Shown here: one piece after another, positions 1 to 12,900 of the stretch | How the letters are laid out: each line of letters begins with the position of its first letter | Position numbering within the stretch: position 1 is the stretch's first letter | Source: Anas platyrhynchos | Lineage: Eukaryota; Chordata; Aves; Anseriformes; Anatidae | Direction of reading: 5' to 3' | DNA length: 64,000 nucleotides | Assembly (NCBI RefSeq): GCF_047663525.1 | Contig: NC_092589.1 | Coordinates: forward strand, 30,687,001 to 30,751,000 | Notes under the pieces: generated by a model | Seen by the model: only the letters and a program-made list of their open reading frames with translations | Told to the model about the DNA's origin: nothing | Databases searched by the model: none | Made by a program: the position numbers and the translations under genes

Positions 1-550
1 GCATCAAGATCTTTGCTAAAATATTATTTACAGTTAGCAGGGGCTTGGAATGGCAAAGCAGAAGCCAATATTAATCTTGCCTGTATTGTGCCTTTGTGCA
101 CACTAACAGCCCTGCCCTGGGAAAAATGGGGTCTGTAACTTCCACTGAGGCAATAACCACCAGTTGTACACACTGTGTCTGAAAGGGATTAAGTATAGAT
201 ATATTTTTATGGAGGAAAGAAATGATGGCAAGACCAAGTAAAGTCCCATCTTTCAGACCTTTGGGATCTAAGTGATTACACTGTTTAGAACCCATTTGTA
301 AATGCAGGCATGTAAAAGTCCACATTTCTTACAGCAGTGATAGAGAAAGAATTTTATCTTAAATGTTGAGGGGAAAAGGGACTTACTGGTGTTCAAAACA
401 GCTCTAAAGGTCTAGAAAAGTCTCATAATTTCTTCCAGCTCTCCTAATATACAGCACGTGCAGACTGAAACAAATTAACTTAGCCTCACTCCTAAAACCA
501 CTTTGGGAATCACTTGTAGAGAGGTGCTAGATAAAAAACAACACAGATGC

Positions 551-593
<43 letters not shown>

Positions 594-594
594 A
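551..594. repeat. (TAAA)11 microsatellite
   Basis: Eleven perfect TAAA units, a likely length-polymorphic site. Confidence 0.97.
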
Positions 595-657
595 TCTGAC
601 CAAAGTAATGTTTGGGGATTATTATTTTTTTTTTGCCTTAAAATAAAATTATATTAA

Positions 658-721
658 AACACACACACACAAACAAAAACAAAACAAAACAAAAAAAAAA
701 AACAAAAACAACAAAAAAAAA
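658..721. repeat. CA/A-rich simple repeat
   Basis: A short (AC)n run grading into A-rich sequence with AAAAC units. Low complexity. Confidence 0.9.
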
Positions 722-1140
722 CATTAAAATCAGATGAATCAAAATTCTGAATACTGCTACCAGCTAATTTTATAGTAGACTCTCTGGAAACACTCTGGCT
801 CTGTCAATCCAGACAAGTGTTTCTGAGACACTGGGGACTGTGAATTATTTCTCTTTCTTATGCAGGACATTGCTGATTTAGGTCACATCAACGGGACTAA
901 CAGTTCCATTTAAAGAAATGCTGAGATGAGTAAAAAGTTTTTTTAAAAAAGGCTTCCTGTTAGAAGGAAATCTGCATTTCCAAGCTGCTGATGACCTTTT
1001 TGACAACAACAACAAAAAAAACACTAATGCTTTACCAGAGTCCCCTGAGCTCCAGCCTTACTGTGTCAATGCAGGAATATTATCCACCTCCTGCCATCCT
1101 AAAGACAAAAGACACAAGGAAAGTGCCTTTCAGTCTTATA

Positions 1141-2110
1141 TCAGTTACTCATCCTGTGTTTGCCTTATGATGTGAAGCTGAGCCCTCCCACAGACTTTAA
1201 TTGAGTTAAATCATTGCCAGAGCCTTCCAGGCTGCGAGAGCGCACCCTTGGATGCACGCATTTCTGATTAGGCATGTGACCGGGGACACGCTCCCAGGAC
1301 AACCGGGAAGCAAGCCACCTACCTGGGAGCTCCAGATATTTCCATCAACTATATTTCACTTGGACATTTTCTTCCCGTTTAGATGATCATCAAAGTTGGG
1401 GAGGGGAATAGGGAGGAGCTGCGAGCAATTTACTGGAATATGTACAAGCATTCCCCAGATTTTCCATCCTCCTCCTTAATTGGATATTATCCCTCATTAA
1501 TGACTCTGTCAGAGCCTGTACAGTACTAATTGTCTGTGGTTCCTCTATCTTTCCCTCCCCTCTCCCCTTCTAGTGATTCATCTTTTGTTCGAGCTCATGA
1601 AGTTTAATTTCTGTTCCCCTCACCGAGATGGGAAGCGCGTCCAACTTTTGTTCCACCAAAGCGCTCGGAGCCTGGCATCACCTCCCGGGACTCGTTCTGC
1701 AGGCACAGGGGAAGACCCACAGCCTCCTGTCTGCTGCATTGCCGGTCACCAAAGCACAGCTCTGCTGGCTGTCTGGCCATGGCCTGGCATAGCAGAGAGC
1801 CTGCAGCCACCTCACACCCCCACAAGACCCGTTCTTCACTCCCCAGGCAGGTGGGAATGCAGAAGCAGAGCCAGAGCTCACCGCCGCCTTTCACCAAAAG
1901 CAGGAGGGTGGGCATTTGCTGCGTGTCACCCCCATTTATCTTGTGAGGGGCTTGTGTTCTTTCACAGCAAAACAGCTAATCCCAGAAGAACAAACAAACA
2001 AACAAAACTTAATTTAAGCGCCTATTAATCAAGGGCTGACGTGAAAAATGAATGGTTTTGAACGGCTGAGTTATTTTGCACTGTCGCCTGCTGTGGTAAG
2101 CTTTCTGCCT
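1141..2110. promoter_or_regulatory. Candidate conserved regulatory element
   Basis: An AT-rich patch without repeats and with several homeodomain-type cores: TTTAATTGAG at 1197-1206, and TTAATTGG, CATTAATG and CTAATTG within 1477-1532. TTAATTTAA and TATTAATCA follow near 2009-2030. An open frame at 1573-2028 in it has no family resemblance. Regulatory function is inferred from motif density only. Confidence 0.3.
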
Positions 2111-5100
2111 GGTTTTGGCCTTTTTTTTTTTTTCCGTCTGGGTACTTTGCTAGGATATTTTAGGTCAGTTTATTTAAAGCATTAGGACTGGCGAAGCTTC
2201 CACTGGTGCTGGTGAGCCCCGTGACACAGCTCTGGGTGCAAACAGCCCCTCCTGACTTACAGCCCGCGTGGTGCCGTTCTGGTGTGGAGCTGCTGTGGAG
2301 GTGTTCGTGGGCACACGGGGCAGCTGGCAGCGGACCGGCCGTCACCTCCACACAGCCCCACACAGCAGGGCACCTCACCTTCTTGGACCTCACCTAGGAT
2401 TTCTGCCCTGCCCGTGGAGCACAGCCCTCCTTGCCCCTCTGCTTTTGTGCTCTGGATGCTGGAGCAGAAGTCTGGGCTGTGGGGTTGTGGGGGAACCTTT
2501 GCTGATGTCTCCAGCAGAGTTAAAATCTCACGACCTGCTTTTTGCTGTCCTGGAGGCCTGCTAGCAGGGGTCGCAGACATATTGCCCACGTACACTTTTT
2601 CCCTTTCTCACAACCAGGCACTGTCCTGTCAGCACAGAGAGGCAGGGGTACAGAGAGCATGATCTTTTAACCATTGCTACTTAGGGAAACCTCACTTTCC
2701 AACCAGCATCAGATGACTTGAAACCAGTTCTTCAGGAAGACCTTCCATAAAGAGAAATTATTACGTGAACAAAAGATCAACTCTTCTAAAAAAGAACTGC
2801 AGTATAAGCCTCTGCTAGCCAAACTGGCCGTGCTGAGGTGAAGGTGAGACGTTTGTCCAAGGAGCTATAGGATGTTCTCCAGCCATCGAGTCGGCCCCAA
2901 GAGGCCCCGTTTCCAGGTCACCCCAGGACACTGGCGAACAGGCTGGCTCCCGCCCGGGGCTGCACGTTTCTGGCAGGCCTGGATGTCAGGCAGTCCCATG
3001 AGCACCCCATGGCCATCTCCATCCTCCTCGCCACTGCCAAGGTCAGCTCTGCCCAGGCCACAGGCACAACCTGCCACCTGCCTCTGGTCCTCAGAGGGAT
3101 GTGCCCCAGCACGGCTGCTGCCCCTGCCCTGGTGTCCAGCACTACCCTCCTGGGCCTTCCTCCTCCCCTCCAGCCCTGTCCATGTAGCACCGCTGCATCC
3201 AGGGCACTGCAGCAGCTGGGACTGCATCCCACTGGGAGCTGTTTGCTCACCAGCCTCTTGTTCTTAGGATGGTAGCATCTGGGATGATTGTTTTTCTTTT
3301 GGCTGTCTCAGAATTGGATGCCACTTATTCTCCTGCAGACAAAATACGGGAAGCCAGACCTTCCTCTCGTGCACACCTATGCTGCTTAAGACAACTGGAC
3401 CAGGAGTGTTTCCTGGTCCCATCCTGAGAAATATAGGACAGCAGTGACTACGTGATGGTTAGAGACTCTGCTATAAGGTCTGACCCATTTTTGTCCTCTA
3501 AAAGCAATATAACATCTGTTCGCAGTATTTCTATGTGCCATTTAAGAAATACCTCTGAAAAAGCACCACTAATTCATGCCCTGTCCACTTCTGAATTGTA
3601 TTTTTGCAGCTCCTACTTTATATAGGCTTGGGCATAAATCTTATACAAACTAAAACTTACACAGAAGATTATCCTGGGGATAGGTTCTGTAGCCAAATGG
3701 ACCTGTGGCAGTGAAATCTTAGATCAGTCTGACCATCTTGCAATGCCTGGTGTGAGTAAGTGGGAATAAATGTTAGTTGCTCTGTGCTTAGGCATCCTTA
3801 CAGAGCAGCAGCTTTTTGGAGGACCTTGTGCAGTCAGGAGGGAAAGGGACTTGGCCCCATCTATTGGAGTGCCCCAAAAGGAGACAGCAAAGTCCTACTG
3901 CCCCCATGGAGGCACTGTGAGTCCTGCATTTCATCCCAGGATTCTGGGAGACCTGGCTCTTGGAGGTGCTGGCTGTTGCTAAAAGTCTTCTCCAGTCCCT
4001 GACCGAGACGTTCTTGTTCTGCAGATATTATCTGCCAGTAAATATTCCTCTAATCTGAGAGCCATCAAAAATGCTGGCTCCACTTATTTTAGAGTCCATC
4101 TTTGACCTTTACCGCTGTGAAATACATCTACTGATATTCCACCAGAGGCTATAAAACATCTGGCCTGACTGTGCACCAAATAGCTGGAATTTTCTATCCA
4201 TTTCAGCCTGTGGCATTGACCCCAAACAGCAATTTATCTGCAGCATTTCTGAGTCCCTTGGAACCTGTGGAGCCCATGATGCCGGGAGCAGCATCAATGT
4301 GCCAAGCAAACTAAGCCTGCGTCTGGGGGAATGGAGAAATCCTGATTTTGAAGGAAGATAGCTCCTACCTAGCATGATATAGCAGCCCTCAGGCAGGGCA
4401 AGGAGGCTGAAGGATGCTCCAGGTGTACTTGTGGATGATGAGGCAACATGCCCCCTGCCCTTCAGCACACCCGCCTGCATGCAGCAGCACTGCTGGGTGG
4501 CAGAGCAGTCAGAAAAGGCTGAAGAAATGTGGACAGTCTGGCAGGGTGGTGGCAGCCCCTGCTTCAGAGGCTGCAAAACACTCACCTGCCCCCGTCCCAC
4601 TGCAGGGCAGCACCCACATCTGCCGGGGTGAGGACCAGCAGCCTGCTCCCTGCCCCACGTTTCTGGCTCTGTCCATCCCTCACTCCCTCCACCACAGCTC
4701 ATGGGGCTGCCAGAGGGTGAGATGGGAGAGGGCTGGCCGTCATTTCAAGGTAATTTCCTTGGGCAGGAAACACCTTCACCTTGTGTTTCTTTTGCTGGGC
4801 CGCCAGGAAGGTCAGCTGCCCAGGAGCGTTTCTGGTGGTGGCATCCAGGCTGGCAAGGCACTGCAGTATCTGCGATTGCACATCTAATTCATTGTGTTTT
4901 CTGCTACAGATGAATAGACAAAAGACCTTCCAGGCGGGAGGGGGGGCCTGCTCCACCAGAATTGGGATTTTTCACTGTCAGCCAAGCAGAGGATCCAAAC
5001 TCCAACAATGAGCTCCCTGCTCCAGCTGAAAAACATTTATAACCTCTCCAAGCAGAGCTCTGGCAGGGCGATACAAACTGTGAGCTCCACAAGCTAATGA

Positions 5101-6870
5101 CCTTGAAAGTATCCATTTATCTTGGCCTTTCCCCCCAGCTTGAGATGCCACAGAAAATGTGAGGCTTTCTTTCTTCTCCTTTCCTTCTACTTTTTTTTTT
5201 TTTCTTTCTTTTTGAGCAGGAGGGATGGATATTCACAGAACGCAGATGACATGGAAACTGCTTGGTTTCACCTCTCTGGCCAGAGCTCAGGGCTGAAATC
5301 CCAGCAAAAACCCAGCACAGGGGTGACCATCCCTCCTTAGTCCAGGTACACCAAGAGGGACATCCATGGTGAGTAACAACACTGCTCTGCCTCTTACCTG
5401 ACTGGTCCCCACTGCCTGCTCCTTCACTAGTCTTCCTAAATAAAACAGTATTTATAACCACAATGTCCAATCCTCTGAGCCCATTGTTCTCTGTCTTGGT
5501 GTGCTGTGACAACCTGCACCACATTAAAATCCAGGAAACATGCTAGAAATGTCCCTCAGACAAATGGAGCTGGTGCACAGTAAATGGTATTTCCTCAGGG
5601 AGAGCAGCAACTCCCTGGAGAGTTTTACTTTTCAAAGTCAGTATCTGTTTTCTATGCATTGCCGCTGTATAGAAACCACTAGCTGGCACAGCAGGGTGCT
5701 CCCTTTCTTATGGGATATATGACTTGGGTGTAAAATAATCCCTTTTCATTTCCTTTGGCACTCAGTACAGACAGCTGAAAGTGAAAAGGAAAGTCACACA
5801 AAGCAGCTGACGGACATGGGCAGAAGCTGCTACTAAGAAACATCCTTCCAGTTACAGAAAAAAAAAATAAATCTGATATGCCAAGATGTTTTCTGGCTGC
5901 TGCACGTTCTAGCCCTCATACAGATGTGGTGGGAGCCGACAGCTCCGTGTGCAGCTCTCCCGAGCTGGCTGCTGCACTGCAGATGCTCCAGCGCCTGCGG
6001 GCTGGGACCTGGTGCTCACCTTTGATCCCCATCACGGGCTGTGTGCTGGGACCAGCATTTGGGCTCCAGAAAGAATGTGCTGGCTGCTGCCTTTGAAGCT
6101 GTGGAAGCGAGCACCAGCTCGTGTTTCCATTTTAGGCATACGTGTAATGTACATCTTTGCTTACTGGACACTCTGGGACGCAATCCAGCCTCAGGAATTC
6201 TTGGCTTCCCGCTGGGTTTTGATGACTTTATAAGAGGTGGTTTTGCACTGAAGAGGTCCGCAGTAGTCATCTCCTGACTCCCTGCCAGCAGGATGGAGGT
6301 TCACACGGTGACTCGAAGAACCGAATTTTCGCTCCAGAAGATGCACCCAGGTGGGTGCTGAGCACCCAGAGCTGGTGCTGGCACCCACCCGGTGCCATCA
6401 CTGGAGCGGTGGCTGTGGATTGGGCACAGCAAGGACACGGGACTCAGTGTGACTCTGCCCCACAGGCAAAGGCTGCCCCATGGCCCCAGGGGCCAGATCT
6501 GGGCTTTTTGGCAGGGTGGGGAGACTGAGCGAATCCCTAGTACAGCCACCCTTCAAGCACCCTTTCTGTGGGGAAATGTTTGGTGAAATCACCTACAGCA
6601 CCTGCCTGGCTCCTCGGGCTCCCAGCTCTGGAACAAAGCAGGGCTCGCCTCACCTGAAGAAGAAGGCTCTTTGGAAAGCCCTCACTTCTAAACACATCAG
6701 GTAGAGCTCTGCTGGGTGAAGGACTGCCATTGAAAGTGACGGTGTAATTCCCACCCTGTGGCTGCCAGTGAGATGCTGTGGAGCTCCTGGCTCCCAGGGA
6801 ACAAACCCAACCCCACAGAGCACCCACATCACACCAGATCAGCAAGGAACTTGGGCGCCAGCTGTAAGCC
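2111..6870. other. Intergenic, GC-moderate, no gene seen
   Basis: Ordinary unique-looking DNA with a pyrimidine tract at about 5188-5212. Overlapping open frames on both strands lack splice-supported or family-like protein. Confidence 0.65.
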
Positions 6871-6879
6871 AGGGATGGG

Positions 6880-7260
6880 AGGTCGGTCGGGATTCAGCGT
6901 ACCGCTCGCACAATGAGATCACATTCAGCCTGAATACAGCTATCAGAGTCTTGCTGCTTAAAAATACCTTTATGATACACGGCTTTAATTATTTCTTTAA
7001 AAAACAGAAATCCCTGCACAGAGAAGGAAATGTCAAAGCCTTTTCAAAGCTCGTTAACACAGTGAATAAGAAGCCAGCGATGATTTACATAACAGAGATA
7101 TACATACGTATGTATACGTGCGTGTACATTTGCATGAAAAGCATTTGCAGAGCATTCTAAAAATAGGAGACATTTCAGAGTTTTTTGGGGGCAAATAAAT
7201 CTTTACTCGATTTTCTGTTTTATTACTTCCCTCTAAATTAATCGTTTAAATTAAAATCCA
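6880..7260. promoter_or_regulatory. Candidate conserved regulatory element with alternating purine-pyrimidine tract
   Basis: A repeat-free AT-rich block with TTTAATTATTT near 6983, a 32-bp alternating purine-pyrimidine stretch at 7098-7129 and AAATTAATCG near 7236. It looks like non-coding constrained DNA, but conservation cannot be tested here. Confidence 0.3.
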
Positions 7261-10200
7261 GTCCTTTGGCCTCATACAACATGCAACGCAATGAACCACA
7301 GACTTTCCCCCAAATACCTCGCTCTAATTCCTCCCTTGCAGGCACAACCACGCACACCCGGTGCTACAGGGATGGAGGTAAGTAAAGGAGAGATGTCTTT
7401 GTCTGTGCTCTGGCGGTTCTCCTAAGCTGAAACTCAACCTTTAATTTGGAGGCCAATTTTTCTCCGTGGAAGGTAGAAAAGCTGTAGCGCTCCCCTCTGA
7501 AACACTATTTTCACATGAAGATATTTGGATGTTTGATGTACGAAAGCAGGAAAGGGAGGAGGTTAGATACCAGCCCTTGTGAACTGTATGCTCCAAATCC
7601 TTGAAAGGGTGCTTAACCCAAAGCTCAGGCGTACCCTTGCTGACTCGGGGGAACAGCTCCCATACTTCACACTAAGCGTGTGCTTAACTGCTCCTCTGGG
7701 TCAGGGCCCCAATTAGCAGACCAAGATCTAATTTTATTCTCGGTTACAGCTGCATAAGACTATATTAAGCAAATCAGTTTGTACAAGTAAAAAAAAAATA
7801 GATTAAAATTTGGCTTGGGATAGAAACGGAGAGCATGACACAGAAAAAGGTATTTTGTTGTTGGATGCTGCTGCCTCTGTTACATATTTTTGCTCTCTGA
7901 CAGCTCTTTGTCCTCGTATAATGTCTCTGCTTCAACCTCTCCCCATTCAGATCAGTCTTTCTAATTGCTTCTGCAAAGCAGCCTCTCAACAGAAAGTGCT
8001 CGTATGCCAGTAAGTTAACACCGCACACCAGAATCACCAGGTTTTTAAAAAATCTATGGCTAAAATCTATGTGAGCACATAGATAAAACCAGTGTCCATG
8101 AGTTAAACCCACAGCTATGCCCATGAGTAACCACGTTGGGCTATCTCTGTAACCTCTGTTTCTTCACCCTTCCCATCTCTCCAAGCTGTTTAGACCTTGA
8201 CCCTGTTGGGACCTCAGCCCAGGGCTGATGTTACTCAGAGGTCGAGACCATTGACTTTGGCTTAGCTAAAGTTTGTTCTCCACATCCCACTTTGTGCAGA
8301 TTTACACTAAATTATCCACTCATTGCTAGAGGTGTGTTTTGGTGTCTCCCTGAATGAGACAGACTTAAATATGAACTGAAGGTTTTCTTTCAGTGCCTTC
8401 TCCACCCAAGGTGCAAGAAGCTCAGATGACCAGCCCTTAACCTGTGTACCCTTGGACAGGCAGCTGGCTTCAAAATGCCTCATACACTGCTGGATCCACG
8501 AAAACCAGCTAGTACTGGTGTGCTTGGTTCGCCCATCACATGCACCTGTAAAAAAATCAGGGATAAATGAAGCAGAGATCAATATAGGCAAATGGTGCAT
8601 GCAACCAGGGAATGCGGCTCCCGTGCTCCCGGATTTTGCATCTGCCCTGGGGGCACTGCGGGGTGCCATCCTGCAAATGGCCATGCCAAAACCATGGCAA
8701 GACACCGGGCACGTGGGAGCCTCCCCCCAGCACAACCAGGCCACCGGGTTTGGCCAAGGGCCCCAGAGGCTTGGGGCTGGCGTTGGGCAAGCATCCAGAA
8801 GCTGGTAACACCCAACGCGGCGACAAACAGATGCCTGCGCTCCTAAGGCGGTTCAGAGTGAATGAATGCACAATTCACAGCAAACACATGGTTTACCCCA
8901 ATCTCTAGCAGCAGCCACTCCATTTTTCAAAAATATGGTTTCATCTGCATACAAGGAAAGTAAGAAAAAGCAGCATGGATGGAGGCACATTTGGAGAACA
9001 CCAGGGCTTATCTACAGCACTGCCAAGTATGGGGTCAGTCCTGGCTGGCTGTCCCCAGGCAGGGAGGACAACCAACAAAGAGTTTAAATTTTATTAAGTG
9101 CAGCTATTTTTTTTCTGTTACTTTTTTATTTATTTATTTGGCAAATGGCTGTAGTGGTTCTGATATGCAATGTAAAATAGAGGGTTTGTAGAATCACTGG
9201 TAGGACAGCGTCGATGTGGCAAGCCAGAAGTTTGAAGAAAAATCCATGCATGCAGGCTCCTAAATATGGATCTACACGGTTATTTTCAGCCAGAGTCTTG
9301 CACATCCATAGCTCTGGGTTAGAAAAAGACAAGCCCCAGGTGAAATGCGTCTGGGGGCTCTCTGCCATCTGATGGGAAGGAAGACCCCTGTCACACAGTC
9401 ATCTGTATGACCTACTTGCTGCTAAGGAATTGTCCAGGACTCACATAACAGCTCCAAACTCAGGCACATTCCTCGAGCTGTGTGAGGAAGCTTGCACATT
9501 GCCTGACCACATTATATCTGCCTCTAGGCAGTGTTATCACTCCTTCCCTTCCATATGCTTAAGCAGAATTTTTACAAAAATAAATGAAATACATATGTAC
9601 ATTATGCAAAGAGTGTTCTTGAGCCGTGCTATATTTGGTTTTGCATGATACGTATCCAGCGTGTAGACCATTGGCACTCAGTTTTTAACTGTTAGAGATA
9701 AGCAGAGTCACAGCAAGCTACAAAAGAGTGTAAAATATGCGGGGCCTGATCCTCCGGCTGACGGAGGCCCCTTTACATCACTCTGGCACCGCGCTGGAGC
9801 CTAAAAGCAAGTGCACATGTGACTGGAATCCACTCTGAGGCCCTTTTATACTGCCAAAAGAGCTTAAAGTTGCCTGCATTCAAATGAGACTCGGATGCCT
9901 GTAGCACAAGCCAGTAGCCGTAATTAAAAGCTTCGTTAGCACGGCTGCCCATCTGCCCCCAGAGGAGCGGGAGCACCGTCCCGGGACGGGCACAGCGGGT
10001 CAGGCCTGGCGGTGCCCCCACGCTGGGGACATGGGGACGGGCTGAGGGGGACAGGGCACGAGGAGGAGCTTCCCACTTATCCCAGATGGTCCTGCACAGA
10101 CCAGAATCTGCACCACCCGCAGCTTCCTCTCCAGGGCTGCTTTTCTGTGCACCAAGCACCAGCAAGGAGCAATGTGTGTGTACGTGCCCAGGTACACCCG

Positions 10201-10799
10201 CCCCTGGTGGCAGTCACCCAGCGCAAGCCAGGGCAGCACAGACGTGCTCTGCCCTCACCTCGCTCCCCATGCAGAGCTCACTCCTCGGCCTGGGTCGGAT
10301 CCTGATGCCCACATGGGTCCCATCTTCTGTCCTGGCCCTGCCTCCCCACTACTCACCCAAGGACCTGGGCACGTCTATGCATGCAGCCAGGAGGGAAACC
10401 TGGGCTTCTGGCCCAGGACCACCAGTTCATGGCTCCCTCCTGCTGTAAAAGAAAGTTCTCTTACATCTGAAGTGCTGGGGGGAAGGATTTTTTTAATATA
10501 TATATTTTTTTTCAATCTCCAAAGTCACATGGCCAGACTATTTTAAACATTCCTGGCTATTCCCCCATGCACCAGCTCCCTTGGCTGGCACCGGGGTATT
10601 CTCGAAGCTCGGGTAGGAGAGTAAACTCTGCATGTATAATTTATCCATTGTAAAGGATGCAAAATCTACTGGGAACAGGAGGGGATAAGAAAGAGTGAAG
10701 ACACTTGTGGATGCCAAGAATTCCAAGTGCCAGACCTTGCTAGCTCTCTTCCAAAATGGAGGGTCCTACACGGCTTGCGTTCAGCTAGAGCTGAACCCA
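7261..10799. other. Intergenic, no gene seen
   Basis: The part at 7780-8010 is AT-rich and unique-looking. The remainder is GC-moderate with chance open frames. Confidence 0.6.
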
Positions 10800-11120
10800 G
10801 CCCTGCCTGCTGTGTTGAGATTTGGCAGCCGGCGCCTCTCCATTGTTGCCACCTCGCATCCAGGCGGCGGTGCCAAGGCTCCGGCTGCAGCCCCCGGCAC
10901 GGCGTGCGCCGGTGCCGCGCTCTCTGGCTGCTGCGGCTCTGCCGGGGACACCGGGACACCAGGGGACAGCCATGGCCCGGCGAGCCTCGGCCAGCCCCGC
11001 GTGCTCCCGGTGAGGGATCGCCGCTGTGAAAGGAGCAGAGACGCGGCAAACAAGCGGGGCGGGGAGGGAATCGTGAAATTTTATGCTTAATCCTCCCCGC
11101 TGGGCTAGCCGAGAGGGCCT
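10800..11120. promoter_or_regulatory. Weaker CpG-rich patch
   Basis: A GC-rich block with many CpG sites between otherwise ordinary flanks, ending in an AT-rich segment near 11080. It is shorter and less dense than the 18.8 kb island. No coding match is recognised on either strand. Confidence 0.4.
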
Positions 11121-12540
11121 CAGCAAGGCGGGCAATAACGCTACGTGCCATGGGCACTGCCATGGGGCCAGTGCCCGCTGGCTGCAGGCGGCTCAGCCCT
11201 GGTGTTCTGGTGGCAGGGAGAGCCAAGGGCTGTGTGCCACAGCCCAGAGCCCCGTCCTCTGCTCCGGGTGGGAGCAGTGCTTCCTCCCACTGCCAGCCCC
11301 CTCGGGACCTCATCCTGGTTTGTGTGGAGGTGAAGAGCAGGTTTTTGTACCTCAGCAGGGTGATGGCGTCGTTTTGAGAAGCAAGACACCCAGCCCGGTG
11401 TCCAGCAGCCCTAGTTGGCCTCCCAGGAGTTTGCCTTTTGTTGGCATGGGGGGTCTGATGCAGACACGGTGTGATTGCTGCAAGCAGCCATTTGGTGGTT
11501 TTTCAACCTCATTCAGCACTGGGTTTGAACTGGAGTTTGCAAAATGTGAATCTTGTAAAAGCCAGGACTGAGCCCTGGCTGCCATCCCAACAGCAGATCC
11601 CTGGGGAGGGGATGCGACAGGGGGAGCCAGCCCCAGCTGCATCCCAGCTCCATCCAGGGCCAAAACAAGGTCCAAGCACCCAAGCCCGTGCCCATCCCTC
11701 TGCACACCTCTGGAGAGGGGCCCTGGGCTTTCCCCTCTTTGCAAGCACCAGAGCTGCACCTCAAGGCAGGGGCAGGGGAAGGTCTGGGACCAGGGTGTCA
11801 CCTGCTCCATGCCACCACATCCTGATCATGCCTGTTGGCCAAGCCACAACTCTGGGAGAAGCAGTGTGCTCCGGGCACTAGGGCAGGGAAAGCAGCAGTG
11901 AATGAATACACAGCTTCCCCATCTCACTTTTTAAACTTGGTCTCAGCCTCCTTTTGTTTCTATATGTACTTTCAGTTTGCCCCATTCTTTTTGTGATCTG
12001 GTAGTCCTTTTTTTTAAAAAAAATTTTTACTCCTGTTTCTCCTGTCTCTTTTTGTCTTTCTCTCTTCTTTTTTTTTTTTTTTTTAATCCGGTTGCCTCTC
12101 CTCGCCCATCAATGACCCACAACTCACTCTTCTGGGGTTCAGCAATTCCTGACTCCTTTTCCCTGGAGCTCCTTCACCATCTCCCCATACATCCCCTCTC
12201 CTCTTTGTGGCCTCTCTCCCCTACACATCCCCCAGCACAGGGCACTTTCTGCCCTGTGGTACATAGGTGCCTTTTCAGTGCTGCACACAGGTAATTAGCA
12301 GTGGTTTCATGCCCGAGCCCTTCCCACAGACATCGTCCTGCTTCCCTAGCTTCTGGCAGATAAGAAAAGGGGACTTAATGACAAATAAAACCTTCTTCAT
12401 AAGGAAAACACAAACAAAAGCATCTGAAGAGGCCCATGAAGGAGGGCAGCCCACAGGCCTCAGGGAGGGCAAGGCGCAGCACTGCACAGCCCGGCTGGGC
12501 TCTTGGGCCCACGGTTAAGGCAAGCTGGTTTTGTCCAACA
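11121..12540. other. Intergenic, no gene seen
   Basis: GC-moderate DNA with T-rich tracts at about 12007-12083. A 162-codon frame at 11083-11571 ends with two CxxC pairs but has no recognisable family. Confidence 0.6.
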
Positions 12541-12900
12541 GACAGATATACAAATAACCAAAATCAAGTTTCTGTGTAACCCTTAATAGCTTATGAGGAA
12601 TCAGTCTCTTTAAAGAGAGAAGTAGTGGCCAATCAAATTACAAATGACACCAGTCTAGGAAAATATGCGTTTGTCTGCTGACTTGTTGGAAGGCAACTGA
12701 GCATGTTCTTGTGCAGAAAAAGGATAATAAACGTCACCTTGAGAGATTCCCCCAGATGTCGGATCGAGTCCGTAACGGGAGCTAATCAAACCTCTGCCAT
12801 AATTGTTTATTATACAAGCTGCACTTCAGAAAAAACCTGCGCTGAGAGTCCCATTAATGTAATGACTGATGGTAAACGCAGTTACTGCACACAGGGAAGG
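12541..12900. promoter_or_regulatory. Candidate conserved regulatory element
   Basis: A low-repeat block with the perfect 14-bp palindrome TCTCTTTAAAGAGA at 12605-12618, then GGCCAATCAAATTAC, which holds a CCAAT/PBX-like core. It stands out in composition from its GC-richer surroundings. Confidence 0.3.

Larger units (their letters stand above)
1..1140. other. Intergenic, AT-rich, no gene seen
   Basis: Contains the (TAAA)11 and CA/A-rich simple repeats. No exon or RNA gene is recognised. Confidence 0.7.

Noticed and set aside
1573..2028. 151-codon open frame on +
   Set aside because: No protein-like pattern, overlapped by antisense frames of similar size, and lying in a block with regulatory-type motifs.
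10666..11313. 215-codon minus-strand frame over the 10.8-11.1 kb CpG patch
   Set aside because: Arg/Pro/Ala-rich by composition, with competing frames on both strands and no family match.
11083..11571. 162-codon frame with two CxxC pairs near its end
   Set aside because: The cysteine pairs suggest a zinc ribbon, but the rest is GC-driven composition, with no splice support and no recognised family.
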